Below are positions 24,219 to 32,264 of a DNA stretch of 64,000 nucleotides, in pieces. The notes under the pieces are model-generated. The model was not told the DNA's origin. It searched no databases and was given only the letters and a program-made list of their open reading frames with translations. Origin of the DNA: Paucisalibacillus globulus (GTDB taxonomy: Bacteria > Bacillota > Bacilli > Bacillales > Amphibacillaceae). How positions within the stretch are numbered: the stretch's first letter is position 1; each line of letters begins with the position of its first letter. The stretch covers positions 1 through 64,000 of the forward strand of contig NZ_LT855388.1 of NCBI RefSeq assembly GCF_900184735.1. The letters are read 5' to 3'. The translations under genes and the position numbers were made by a program.

Positions 24219-24602
24219 ATGTTAAAAGGAGTTTTATCTAAAAAGCGAGCCAAACTTATTATCATGTCATTAGTAACGATACTAGGTTTGACAGCATTTA
24301 CTAATCCTGCAAGTGCGTTCTTCATGTATGCTACACTTAGCCCTGGAAACCTAACCATTTCCAAAGGAACTACTCTTTGGTTTGACTTGTCTTGGGGTGG
24401 TGAAATAGGAAGTTACGATGTCACTATGAATTGTGGTAATGGTTCTAGGATTACTAATCCTTTTTCAGGTCCTGGCTCGACCACTATGCCGTGTACTTAT
24501 GGAAGTACAGGAACATACTATGCTTCGGTAACCGCATACTCAAAAACAACTGGTCAAATTGCATCTGATACATCAAGAATATATGTAGTTATTCCAGAGT
24601 AA
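24219..24602 (+). CDS. small secreted protein (PKD-like domain)
   Basis: A 127-residue protein with a signal peptide (charged N terminus to residue 12, hydrophobic core, cleavage after N-P-A-S-A near residue 33). The remaining 94 residues form a beta-rich, Gly/Ser/Thr-rich domain with two cysteines and S-T-G-T-Y-Y-A-S-V-T-A-Y, resembling a PKD or Ig-like fold. GGAGGG is upstream of the ATG. A strong terminator follows and is the landing site of the group II intron. Function unknown. Confidence 0.65.
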   Translation: MLKGVLSKKRAKLIIMSLVTILGLTAFTNPASAFFMYATLSPGNLTISKGTTLWFDLSWGGEIGSYDVTMNCGNGSRITNPFSGPGSTTMPCTYGSTGTYYASVTAYSKTTGQIASDTSRIYVVIPE

Positions 24603-24609
24603 TCTCTAT

Positions 24610-24651
24610 AAAAGAATATTTCCTAACCAATTAGTTAGGGAATATTCTTTT
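24610..24651 (+). terminator. terminator used as the intron insertion site
   Basis: AAAAGAATATT(T)CCTAAC pairs with GTTAGGGAATATTCTTTT. The group II intron begins 2 nt after the T run. Confidence 0.88.
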
Positions 24652-24652
24652 A

Positions 24653-26530
24653 GTGTGCCCGGCATGGGTGCAGACTATAGGGTGAAAGTCCCGAACAGTG
24701 AAGGCAGTAGTAGCTGTAGCTTAAGACAAGGGCATGACGGGTGACCGTCATGTCTGAAGGAAGTCGGCGGCAAACTTCCGCCCCGAGGAACACGAATCTC
24801 ATATAGGCTAGGTAATATTGAATGAGTCTGCTAAACAAGACAAAGTTCTTACTGCCAAAGGTATTACAGAGTAAATGAGGCGGGGACATGGAAGGAAAGT
24901 CTGTACTCTTACCCGGGGAGAACCTATTGGAGTGCCGTGCTCACACGGTAAGCAACCTTGTGAAGGGTTGTTGAACAATAGGCGTCAGCAGAGGTCACAG
25001 TACCTACTTTACTTAAGGAAGTAGGGAAGGACTGAACCGATTATGAAGAATCACATCTAGGCGTTCATTTCATCCAATGAAACAGAAAAGATAACAACCT
25101 ACTTGGAGGAGGAAACGGTGAATCCCGTGGGGGACTTTAAGAGGGTGGAGGATGAAATGGCACAAGAAGAATGGTGATTCACGCAGGAGGAATATCTCAT
25201 GATGGAACGGATTCTGGCACGACCGAATCTTTTACAAGCAATTAAACGAGTAGAAGAGAATAAAGGAAGTCATGGTGTCGACCAAATGACCACAAAAGAC
25301 CTGCGGAATCATTTGGTAGAAAATTGGACAACCATAACGAACCAACTGAGGTCGGGTACCTATCAACCGAAACCAGTCCGTCGAGTCGAAATCCCGAAAG
25401 CAGACGGAGGGACTAGGAAGTTAGGTATCCCTACGGTGACAGACCGTTTCGTTCAACAAGCAATTGCCCAACAATTAACATTGGTATTTGACCCAACATT
25501 TTCGGAGTTCAGTTATGGATTCCGTCCAAACAGAAGGGCACATACCGCAGTCAAACAGGCAAGAGCTTATATGAAAGAAGGATATCGCTGGGTTGTAGAT
25601 ATGGATTTGGAGAAATTCTTCGATAGAGTAAACCACGACCGATTAATGGCAAGACTTGCGAATAAGATTAAAGACAAAGCACTTCTCCGTCTTATCCGAA
25701 GCTTCCTACAAGCAGGTGTAATGGAAAACGGACTGGTCCGTCCAATCACAGAAGGAGCACCACAAGGTGGTCCATTAAGTCCATTACTTTCCAACATTGT
25801 ACTAGATGAACTGGATAAAGAACTGGAGAAACGTGGTCACAAATTCGTGAGGTATGCGGATGATTTTCAAATCTATGTGAAATCCAAACGTGCTGGAGAG
25901 CGAGTGATGGAATCCATCACAACGTTCATCGAAAAGAAACTTAGACTCAAGGTTAATCGGGAAAAGAGTACGATAGACCGCCCTTGGAAACGTAAATTCT
26001 TGGGGTTTAGTTTCACAAACAATAAGAAACAGCCTAAAATTCGATTAGCAAAGCAATCCATTAAACGATTCAAAGCACGTATTAGGAAATGGACTTCACG
26101 AAAACATCAAATAACAATGGAACAACGCATTGCCAAACTAAATAGTTATCTCAATGGTTGGCTTGGGTACTATCAATTGATTGAAACGCCAAGCAAACTA
26201 AAACAGCTAGAATCGTGGTTACACCGAAGACTTCGAATGATACGCTGGAAAGAATGGAGATTACCCAAAACGAAGAAGAAGAAACTTATCTCGTTAGGAA
26301 TATCGCCACAAAAGGCATATGAATGGGCAAACTCTAGGAAAGCATATTGGCGTATCGCAAAGAGTCCTATATTACACATAGCCCTTGGCACCAAATACTG
26401 GACAGACCAAGGGCTAAAGAGCATAACCATTAGATATGAAATTTTGCGTCATACATAATCTGGAACCGCCGTATACGGAACCGTACGTACGGTGGTGTGA
26501 GAGGGAAGGAGGTTAGTCACCTCCCCCTAT
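24653..26530 (+). mobile_element. class C group II intron
   Basis: The 5' end GTGTGCCC fits the GUGYG boundary. About 545 nt of highly structured non-coding RNA (domains I-IV 5' part) precede a reverse-transcriptase ORF. After the ORF comes domain V (ACCGCCGTATACGG, then CCGTACGTACGGTGG) and a domain VI helix (GGAGG/CCTCC) with a candidate bulged A, ending near CCCTAT at 26530. Placement immediately downstream of a rho-independent terminator is the known habit of bacterial class C introns. The exact 3' splice site is estimated. Confidence 0.88.
25199..26458 (+). CDS. ltrA: group II intron-encoded reverse transcriptase/maturase
   Basis: A 419-residue intron-encoded protein of the class C type: a reverse transcriptase with the catalytic Y-A-D-D near residue 222, the Q-G-G-P-L-S-P-L-L-S-N motif near residue 192, and F-S-Y-G-F-R-P near residue 104. 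A C-terminal maturase (domain X) contains L-N-G-W-L-G-Y-Y. No HNH endonuclease domain, as usual for class C. The frame is intact, so the intron may be active. GGAGG sits 8 nt upstream of the ATG. It lies within domain IV of the intron. Confidence 0.94.
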   Translation: MMERILARPNLLQAIKRVEENKGSHGVDQMTTKDLRNHLVENWTTITNQLRSGTYQPKPVRRVEIPKADGGTRKLGIPTVTDRFVQQAIAQQLTLVFDPTFSEFSYGFRPNRRAHTAVKQARAYMKEGYRWVVDMDLEKFFDRVNHDRLMARLANKIKDKALLRLIRSFLQAGVMENGLVRPITEGAPQGGPLSPLLSNIVLDELDKELEKRGHKFVRYADDFQIYVKSKRAGERVMESITTFIEKKLRLKVNREKSTIDRPWKRKFLGFSFTNNKKQPKIRLAKQSIKRFKARIRKWTSRKHQITMEQRIAKLNSYLNGWLGYYQLIETPSKLKQLESWLHRRLRMIRWKEWRLPKTKKKKLISLGISPQKAYEWANSRKAYWRIAKSPILHIALGTKYWTDQGLKSITIRYEILRHT

Positions 26531-26542
26531 CTCAATTGATGT

Positions 26543-27601
26543 TTATCGAAGTACACGCTTTGAGAATAGATAATTTTTTGACCAATAAGGATTTTGCAAT
26601 ACGTTTGTTGTAATCATGACACCTTTGGAGGTGGAAGCATGAATCATGTTTCCATCACCCATATAAATACCAACATGGGCTACTCTTCCATCGGTATACG
26701 TATCCTTCATAGTAAAGAACATTAAATCTCCAGCTTTTAGGTTAGAAGTGGAAACCGCAACACCCGTACTCGCCTGGTCCCGAGAAACCCTTGGAAGCTG
26801 AACACCAGCATGTCCGAAGACAAATTGTGTGTAAGACGAACAATCAAATAAGTTTGGTGCCTCAGCAAGTGTTGCTCCAAATTTATATTTCGCGCCAATA
26901 TATTTCTTGGCTTCCCTTAGGATTTTTTCTGCCTGTTCTCCTACGGATGCATTGCTATTGTTTTTAACAGGCTTCTTTTCTTTGATAGGTTCCATTTCAC
27001 CTTTTGACGTATCAGGAGATGGTAACTTTAATATTTGTCCATCCTTAATTAGGTTGGAGGTAAGATTGTTTGCTTGTTTTAGTTCTTGAACACTGATATG
27101 GTGTATGCGAGAAATATTGTATAGTGTATCACCTTTATGGACCGCATACTTAGTTGCTGGGTTTTGGATTTGAATAGAGCCATTTTCTTTTTTAAACGTA
27201 ATATAGGAGTTAAACAAAGCTCCACCAGCATGTAAGGAAATATATCCTGTTTCATTAATCCATCTTGGAGGCTTTATATTTATATATTCGTTACCTTTTT
27301 TGGCCCTAGTCCCACCCATTGTTACTCGAATAACCGTTGAACCGTCTGTGATCTCATAGGTCTTTGTTTTTTCTTCAAATTTTATGCTGTTGTAATTTAA
27401 TATCTTAGCAAGATCAACAAATGGTAAGTAATAAACGCCATTTTCAATAATTGGATTAATTCCATTTACCACTTTTCCATTGATATAGACTCCTGCATTT
27501 GGAACATATTCGATCTGTGCATTAGCAGTTGTTGGTCCACTAATAACAAAGGTTCCGAAAACTAACATAAAAACAGTCATGAAGTTTAGCAACTTTTTCA
27601 T
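26543..27601 (-). CDS. LysM / NlpC-P60 cell-wall hydrolase with a copper-amine-oxidase-like N domain
   Basis: A 352-residue exported protein. Signal peptide residues 1-29 (T-A-N-A-Q). Residues 33-145 look like the copper amine oxidase N-terminal stalk domain (Y-I-N-G-K, Y-Y-L-P-F-V-D-L-A). LysM spans about residues 151-194 (Y-A-V-H-K-G-D-T-L). A C-terminal NlpC/P60 peptidase has Cys254 (F-D-C-S-S), His309 and His321. It probably cleaves peptidoglycan stem peptides at the surface. The start is ATG 27601 with AAGGAGAG upstream, rather than the longer frame. Its 3' end abuts the group II intron. Confidence 0.88.
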   Translation of the reverse strand: MKKLLNFMTVFMLVFGTFVISGPTTANAQIEYVPNAGVYINGKVVNGINPIIENGVYYLPFVDLAKILNYNSIKFEEKTKTYEITDGSTVIRVTMGGTRAKKGNEYINIKPPRWINETGYISLHAGGALFNSYITFKKENGSIQIQNPATKYAVHKGDTLYNISRIHHISVQELKQANNLTSNLIKDGQILKLPSPDTSKGEMEPIKEKKPVKNNSNASVGEQAEKILREAKKYIGAKYKFGATLAEAPNLFDCSSYTQFVFGHAGVQLPRVSRDQASTGVAVSTSNLKAGDLMFFTMKDTYTDGRVAHVGIYMGDGNMIHASTSKGVMITTNVLQNPYWSKNYLFSKRVLR

Positions 27602-27881
27602 TATTTCTCTCCTTATTTTAATTTCTTTCATAAGGTTATGATGGCATTTGACCTTAAAATTATTCTTATTTATGGTCTGTTATATTGCTTAAAGTATTAA
27701 TGGCTTTGAATATACTTCACCACAAGCCAAATCATCCAATATTCTTTTGGATAATATTGTCTATAGTTAAAATCTTTATAACAATTTATTGGAGTACTAT
27801 AATGGATACAGATGAGCGAATGTAAGATTTGCAATTGCTTAAAGTTGCGTTAGGTGTGTTACCTTGACTTGGAGGAAAGTT

Positions 27882-28964
27882 ATGAATAACAAAGAGGTTA
27901 TAAATACTCATTCGTTAATTAGGGATATACTAAATATTTTATGGATGGGTGTTGGGCTATACATCATAGGAACTAGTACAAATCTTATATTCACAACATA
28001 TGATAAATGGTTATTTGTAAAAGAAATCATGGTACCTCCTACCATACAATTTATCATGTTAATGGTAATCTTAGAATTTCTTTATACAAAGAAAATAAAG
28101 CACTTAGAATATTGGTTGCTAGTTATTATTACGATCATTATTGATGTCATTATCTATGGTTTACAAACCTTGACGATGGCGCTTTTATTATTAATTGTTC
28201 CGGTTCTGATATCTTTATATTTTTACAAAACTAAACTATTAACATTTGCTTTTTATATGGCAATTATCTCATTTTTATCTATATATATTTTTTCAGACAG
28301 TCTTAGACCAAATATGAAGCATTCAGAGTTTATCTTTATTATTGCTATGTTAATTGGTATTACGCTGTTATTATACAAGTTGATAAAGCACAGCTATCAA
28401 TTAGCAAACCAGTTAATTGAAACTGAGAAAGAGAAACAAGATCTATTTTCTAAGAATATACATATGGAAAGATTAACTCGAGTTGACGCAGTAACTAATT
28501 TATATAATCACCGATCATTTCATGAACATCTTAAATCCATCTTCGCCTTTAAATCACCAGAGAAATTTAGTGTTCATGTAGCAATTCTAGACATAGATAA
28601 CTTTAAATCAATTAATGATACGTACGGGCATAGAGCGGGTGACCATGTCATTATTGAAGTGGCTAAACTAATAGAGTCACACATGGTAGGTGATGATTTT
28701 CCTTCTCGTTATGGTGGCGAAGAATTTGCGATTATTAGTATAGGACCATCCACTGAAGAGTTTATTCAAAAGCTCGAAAGGATTAGAAAAGCTATATCAA
28801 ATCTATCTTTTAGTGATTTAGATGGTAAAATGGTTACGGTTAGTATTGGCGTACAGAATTTGGTAGCTGGTATGAATAAGGAACAACTGTTTAAAGGAGC
28901 GGATTCAGCTTTATATCAGGCTAAGAATTCAGGGAAGAACAAAACTATCTTCAATACAAACTAG
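27882..28964 (+). CDS. membrane-bound diguanylate cyclase (GGDEF)
   Basis: A 360-residue protein: about six predicted transmembrane helices (residues 10-165), a short coiled linker (E-T-E-K-E-K-Q-D-L) and a GGDEF domain from about residue 195. The active-site motif is G-G-E-E-F (R-Y-G-G-E-E-F), a permitted variant, with D-I-D-N-F-K-S-I-N-D upstream. It should make c-di-GMP; the membrane part may sense a signal. There is no EAL domain. ATG 27882 is preceded by GGAGGAAAG. Single-gene unit. Confidence 0.9.
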   Translation: MNNKEVINTHSLIRDILNILWMGVGLYIIGTSTNLIFTTYDKWLFVKEIMVPPTIQFIMLMVILEFLYTKKIKHLEYWLLVIITIIIDVIIYGLQTLTMALLLLIVPVLISLYFYKTKLLTFAFYMAIISFLSIYIFSDSLRPNMKHSEFIFIIAMLIGITLLLYKLIKHSYQLANQLIETEKEKQDLFSKNIHMERLTRVDAVTNLYNHRSFHEHLKSIFAFKSPEKFSVHVAILDIDNFKSINDTYGHRAGDHVIIEVAKLIESHMVGDDFPSRYGGEEFAIISIGPSTEEFIQKLERIRKAISNLSFSDLDGKMVTVSIGVQNLVAGMNKEQLFKGADSALYQAKNSGKNKTIFNTN

Positions 28965-28974
28965 GCATTATAGT

Positions 28975-29024
28975 AAAGCAATTCATTTTGATCTTTTTCA
29001 TCAAGATGAATTGCTTTCTTTTTT
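28975..29024 (+). terminator. terminator of the GGDEF gene
   Basis: AAAGCAATTCAT pairs with ATGAATTGCTTT, extended by TTGAT/ATCAA, followed by CTTTTTTC. Confidence 0.85.
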
Positions 29025-29198
29025 CTGGCCTGTTTTAGCACGGTTTATTGTAATAGAAAATATGCGGCAACTAGGGTTTACCAACCCAAGTATAACCTTT
29101 AATTATACATATGAATTTGTAATTAGTATTTTTCTTATTGCTGATAACCTATTATACTAATGGTGACAGAAAGTTTTGTAAAAACAGGAGGTCACATA

Positions 29199-29882
29199 AT
29201 GGAAATAACATCCGTACTCTTACATACTACAAATATAAAAGACATGAGAGAATTTTATGTTGAAAAGCTAGGATTTCCTCTAGTGAATGAAGATGAGCAT
29301 AGCTTTCGTATTGCAACTGGTTCTAGTGAGCTAGGTTTTACATCTGATGGTGTGGAAGGGAACCCTTATTATCATTTTGCGTTTAATATACCTTCTAATG
29401 TATTTCATGAGGCAAAGTCATGGGCAAGTGAAAGAGTAGAACTAAGTAAAGAAGATGGGGATGATGAAGCTCATTTCTCGTTTATGAGAGCTGATGCACT
29501 GTATTTTTCCGACCCTTCCGGAAATATTGTTGAATTCATTGCTAGAAAAACGTCAGAAGAAGGGGTTAATCCGTTTTCTATTCATGACATAATCAATATC
29601 AGTGAAATCGGTCTAACAGTAAAAGATGCCATTTCTGTTGGAAACGAAATGATTGCGAATGGTATTTATGAAAGGTTTAATAAGCCGTTAAGCTCAACCT
29701 CTTTGAACTTTATGGGTGATAAAGATAAAGGAATTTTTATCATTTTAAACCAGCCTGGACGAAGATGGATCTTTTCTGATAAATTATCTGCTGTATATCC
29801 GATAGAAATAAAAACTTCCGATCATCATAGAATCAGTATCAATTCCAAGGGACAATTTGAGATAGGGAAACACACTAATTAG
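29199..29882 (+). CDS. VOC family (glyoxalase-like) protein
   Basis: A 227-residue vicinal-oxygen-chelate protein. The N-terminal unit (residues 1-118) has the typical L-H-T-T-N-I-x-x-M-R-E-F-Y and F-S-D-P-S-G-N-I-V-E-F-I metal-ligand pattern. The C-terminal half (I-S-E-I-G-L-T-V-K-D) starts a second, weaker unit. The reaction cannot be told from sequence; glyoxalase, dioxygenase or fosfomycin-resistance-like roles are all possible in this fold. ATG 29199 has AGGAGG upstream. Confidence 0.82.
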   Translation: MEITSVLLHTTNIKDMREFYVEKLGFPLVNEDEHSFRIATGSSELGFTSDGVEGNPYYHFAFNIPSNVFHEAKSWASERVELSKEDGDDEAHFSFMRADALYFSDPSGNIVEFIARKTSEEGVNPFSIHDIINISEIGLTVKDAISVGNEMIANGIYERFNKPLSSTSLNFMGDKDKGIFIILNQPGRRWIFSDKLSAVYPIEIKTSDHHRISINSKGQFEIGKHTN

Positions 29883-29885
29883 AGT

Positions 29886-29940
29886 CATGGGGACATGTAC
29901 TGTGGCATGGTATTTACGGGCCGATGAACCTGTCCCCATG
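29886..29940. terminator. inverted repeat after the VOC gene
   Basis: CATGGGGACA faces TGTCCCCATG at the two ends of a 55-bp segment, followed by GCCTTTTC. Probably a terminator; similar GGGGAC hairpins occur at 40101-40133. Confidence 0.6.
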
Positions 29941-29965
29941 GCCTTTTCTACTGGGGGTGATGAAA

Positions 29966-30454
29966 TTGTCGTATAAAAGAAAGTACCACCGAGCATTTGG
30001 AGTGTATGGTATCTATGTAGAAGACAATCAATTGCTAGTAATACATAAGAATGGTGGGCCGTATAAAAATCGCTTTGACCTTCCTGGAGGTAGTTTAGAA
30101 GAGGGGGAAAGTTTATCTGAGGCGATGGTGCGCGAATTTAAAGAAGAAACAGGAATTGAAATTGAAATTGTAGAACAAATAGGTATTTCAGATTTTCTTC
30201 TTCCTTGGAAATGGAAAGGTCACACCGATGTACACCATATCGCAGTGTTCTACAAGGTGATGAAAGTTGGGGGAGAGATATCAGTTCCTGAAGAATTTGA
30301 AGGACAAGATTCATTAGGTGCTGAGTGGGTAAATCGGCAGGATATTTCAGAAGATAATGCATCTCCACTTGTTCTGAAAGCAATGGAGTGGTTGGAAACA
30401 AACGACCTAGGCTTAAAGGTAAATAAATACAACGACTGGATAGTAAAGGAGTGA
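29966..30454 (+). CDS. Nudix hydrolase
   Basis: A 162-residue protein with the Nudix box G-(x)5-E-(x)7-R-E-x-x-E-E-x-G-I (G-G-S-L-E-E-G ... V-R-E-F-K-E-E-T-G-I). It hydrolyses a nucleoside diphosphate linked to another moiety; substrate unknown. The start is taken as TTG 29966 because GGGGGTGA ends 5-6 nt upstream; ATG 29960 overlaps that site. It overlaps the following HAD gene by 4 nt (GTGA), so the two are translationally coupled and perhaps act in one nucleotide or sugar-phosphate clean-up step. Confidence 0.88.
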   Translation: MSYKRKYHRAFGVYGIYVEDNQLLVIHKNGGPYKNRFDLPGGSLEEGESLSEAMVREFKEETGIEIEIVEQIGISDFLLPWKWKGHTDVHHIAVFYKVMKVGGEISVPEEFEGQDSLGAEWVNRQDISEDNASPLVLKAMEWLETNDLGLKVNKYNDWIVKE

Positions 30455-31110
30455 AACTAATAATTAAAGCCGTGTTATTTGATTTAGACGGGACGCTATT
30501 AAACAGGGATGCTTCAGTTAAACACTTTATAGAGAGTCAGTATGATAGGTTGATCGAGTACTTGAGTCATATCCCGCAAGAACAATATATCTCAAGATTT
30601 CTAGAATTAGACAACAAGGGGTATGTTTGGAAAGATATTGTTTATCAACAATTAACAGAGGAATTCTATATAAACCTTATAACCTGGGAAGCCTTGCTCC
30701 AAGACTATATGGAACAATTCCACAAGAACTGTATACCTTTCCCAAACTTAAAACAGACACTAACACAGTTAAAAAGTAAATCCATTCGTATAGGTGTTAT
30801 TACAAATGGTCTCGGCCAATTCCAAATGGATAATATCCGCGCACTAGGAATAGAGAGTTTATTTGATGTGATCCTAATTTCAGAGTGGGAAGGGATCAAG
30901 AAACCAAACCAAGCAATATTTCGTAAAGCATTATCTGAATTAGGTGTTGCTCCTCATGAATCAATCTACATAGGAGATCATCCCATTAACGATGTAAAAG
31001 CTGCTAATAATGCAGGAATGATTAGTGTATTGAAAAGAGATGACACTTGGAGTTGTGATGATGCGGACTTCATCATTGATGACTTAAGTGAGGTTTTAAA
31101 GCTAACTTGA
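30451..31110 (+). CDS. HAD-superfamily hydrolase
   Basis: A 219-residue haloacid-dehalogenase-like phosphatase. Motif I is D-L-D-G-T-L-L near residue 10, motif II V-I-T-N-G near residue 112, motif III K-K-P-N near residue 150 and motif IV G-D-H-P-I-N-D near residue 171. An alpha-helical cap lies between motifs I and II, as in the YjjG/PGP-like group. Starts with GTG overlapping the Nudix stop. Substrate not predictable; a small phosphorylated metabolite is likely. Confidence 0.88.
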   Translation: MKLIIKAVLFDLDGTLLNRDASVKHFIESQYDRLIEYLSHIPQEQYISRFLELDNKGYVWKDIVYQQLTEEFYINLITWEALLQDYMEQFHKNCIPFPNLKQTLTQLKSKSIRIGVITNGLGQFQMDNIRALGIESLFDVILISEWEGIKKPNQAIFRKALSELGVAPHESIYIGDHPINDVKAANNAGMISVLKRDDTWSCDDADFIIDDLSEVLKLT

Positions 31111-31191
31111 CGTTCATTTATCTTTCAATAAGTACACATACCCAACTATCTGCATAGAATAGTTTAGAAATTCTATGAAAGGATGGAAAAA

Positions 31192-31734
31192 ATGTACTAT
31201 TTCCCATATGCATATCCATATCCTACCCCATATTATGTACCGCAATTTCATGATGTTAGAATGCAGCCTAATTGGCCTGTAGATGAAAGATGGGGTACAT
31301 GGCAAGTTAAAAAAATGAAGTCTAGGGTTCCATTACAAGACTATGGTCCCAATCCATTTGTTGTCGATATTGAAGCAGCAAGTGAGCAAAATAAGAATTA
31401 CCGCACAGCACTGTGGACTGGTGAATATCTTCAAGTTACTGTCATGAGTATTCCAGTCGGAGGAGATATCGGGTTAGAAGTTCATCCAGATACTGATCAG
31501 TTCTTACGTATAGAGGAAGGTCAAGGAGTCGTTAAAATGGGCCGCAGTCAACATAACTTAAACTTTGAAAAGAGAGTAAAAGAAGACTCCGCGATTATGG
31601 TACCAGCTGGAACATGGCATAACCTGATAAATACAGGAAATGAGCCAATCAAACTTTATACAATCTACGCGCCGCCACACCATCCTCGTGGAACGATTCA
31701 TCGAACAAAGGCAGAGGCTATGGCAGCGGAATAA
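31192..31734 (+). CDS. cupin-domain protein
   Basis: A 180-residue protein with a Tyr/Pro-rich N terminus (YYFPYAYPYPTPYY) and a single cupin barrel. Cupin motif 1 is G-x-x-x-x-x-x-H-P-D-T-D-Q-F, and motif 2 is P-A-G-T-W-H-N near residue 142. It resembles the mannose-6-phosphate-isomerase-like cupins of Bacillus. The N terminus recalls spore-coat-associated proteins, but that is only a resemblance. ATG 31192 is preferred over 31183 because AAAGG is better spaced. Confidence 0.8.
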   Translation: MYYFPYAYPYPTPYYVPQFHDVRMQPNWPVDERWGTWQVKKMKSRVPLQDYGPNPFVVDIEAASEQNKNYRTALWTGEYLQVTVMSIPVGGDIGLEVHPDTDQFLRIEEGQGVVKMGRSQHNLNFEKRVKEDSAIMVPAGTWHNLINTGNEPIKLYTIYAPPHHPRGTIHRTKAEAMAAE

Positions 31735-31749
31735 TAGATTGATTGATTA

Positions 31750-31778
31750 AAAGCACAATTTTAGGAGTTGTGCTTTTT
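31750..31778 (+). terminator. terminator of the cupin gene
   Basis: AAAGCACAA pairs with TTGTGCTTT around TTTTAGGAG, followed by TTAG. A second hairpin AAGAGACTCC/GGGGTCTCTT lies at 31849-31876 without a T run. Confidence 0.75.
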
Positions 31779-31938
31779 AGTTTCTCAAGATTTGATGTAA
31801 GGCATTTGACTAATTGCGTTCTAATTAAATTAGAGATAATAGATAAATAAGAGACTCCGCTGTTCGGGGTCTCTTAAATAAGCCTGTATTAATACAATGA
31901 AGAAGATAAAATTTCAACCTTAAATGAATGGTATACCC

Positions 31939-32151
31939 TTAAGAGTTATTAAAACTCTGACCTATCTCCTTTTCTGCAATAACTTCATTAGCTGCCTCTA
32001 ACTCCTTATGTTCCTTTACAGAGTCTCCAACCATTTTGTTCTGATAATCAAAAGGGTAATTCTCACGAAGTCCATTTTGTACTCCAAATTCACCGTCCAC
32101 ATTTGCCGGGGTTGGCATACTAAATTTCTTTTTTGCATCTTCTTTTGTCAT
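31939..32151 (-). CDS. small hydrophilic protein of unknown function
   Basis: A 70-residue, charged, Asn/Glu-rich protein (MTKEDAKKKFSMPTP, then V-D-G-E-F-G-V-Q-N-G-L-R-E-N-Y-P-F-D-Y-Q). It has no membrane segment or cysteine. I do not recognise a family; its composition resembles the small, probably disordered stress or spore-associated proteins of Bacillus. The start is at ATG 32151, where AAGAGGTGA is well spaced, not at the longer frame starting 32226. Confidence 0.6.
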   Translation of the reverse strand: MTKEDAKKKFSMPTPANVDGEFGVQNGLRENYPFDYQNKMVGDSVKEHKELEAANEVIAEKEIGQSFNNS

Positions 32152-32264
32152 ACTATTCACCTCTTTAGTAGATTGGCTTATAGTGGTGCTTTTATTCCAT
32201 AGGCATAATTTTTCATATCTTATCAAAAATAATCTACACTATTGGTAAATCAGAGGGGAGAATT

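Noticed and set aside
24650..24889. Minus-strand ORF of 79 codons before the reverse transcriptase
   Set aside because: It lies in the structured 5' part of the group II intron and has no ribosome binding site or family signal.
24653..26530. Retron or diversity-generating retroelement
   Set aside because: No msr/msd-like inverted repeats or template/variable repeat pair were seen; the RT type, 5' GTGTG and domain V fit a group II intron.
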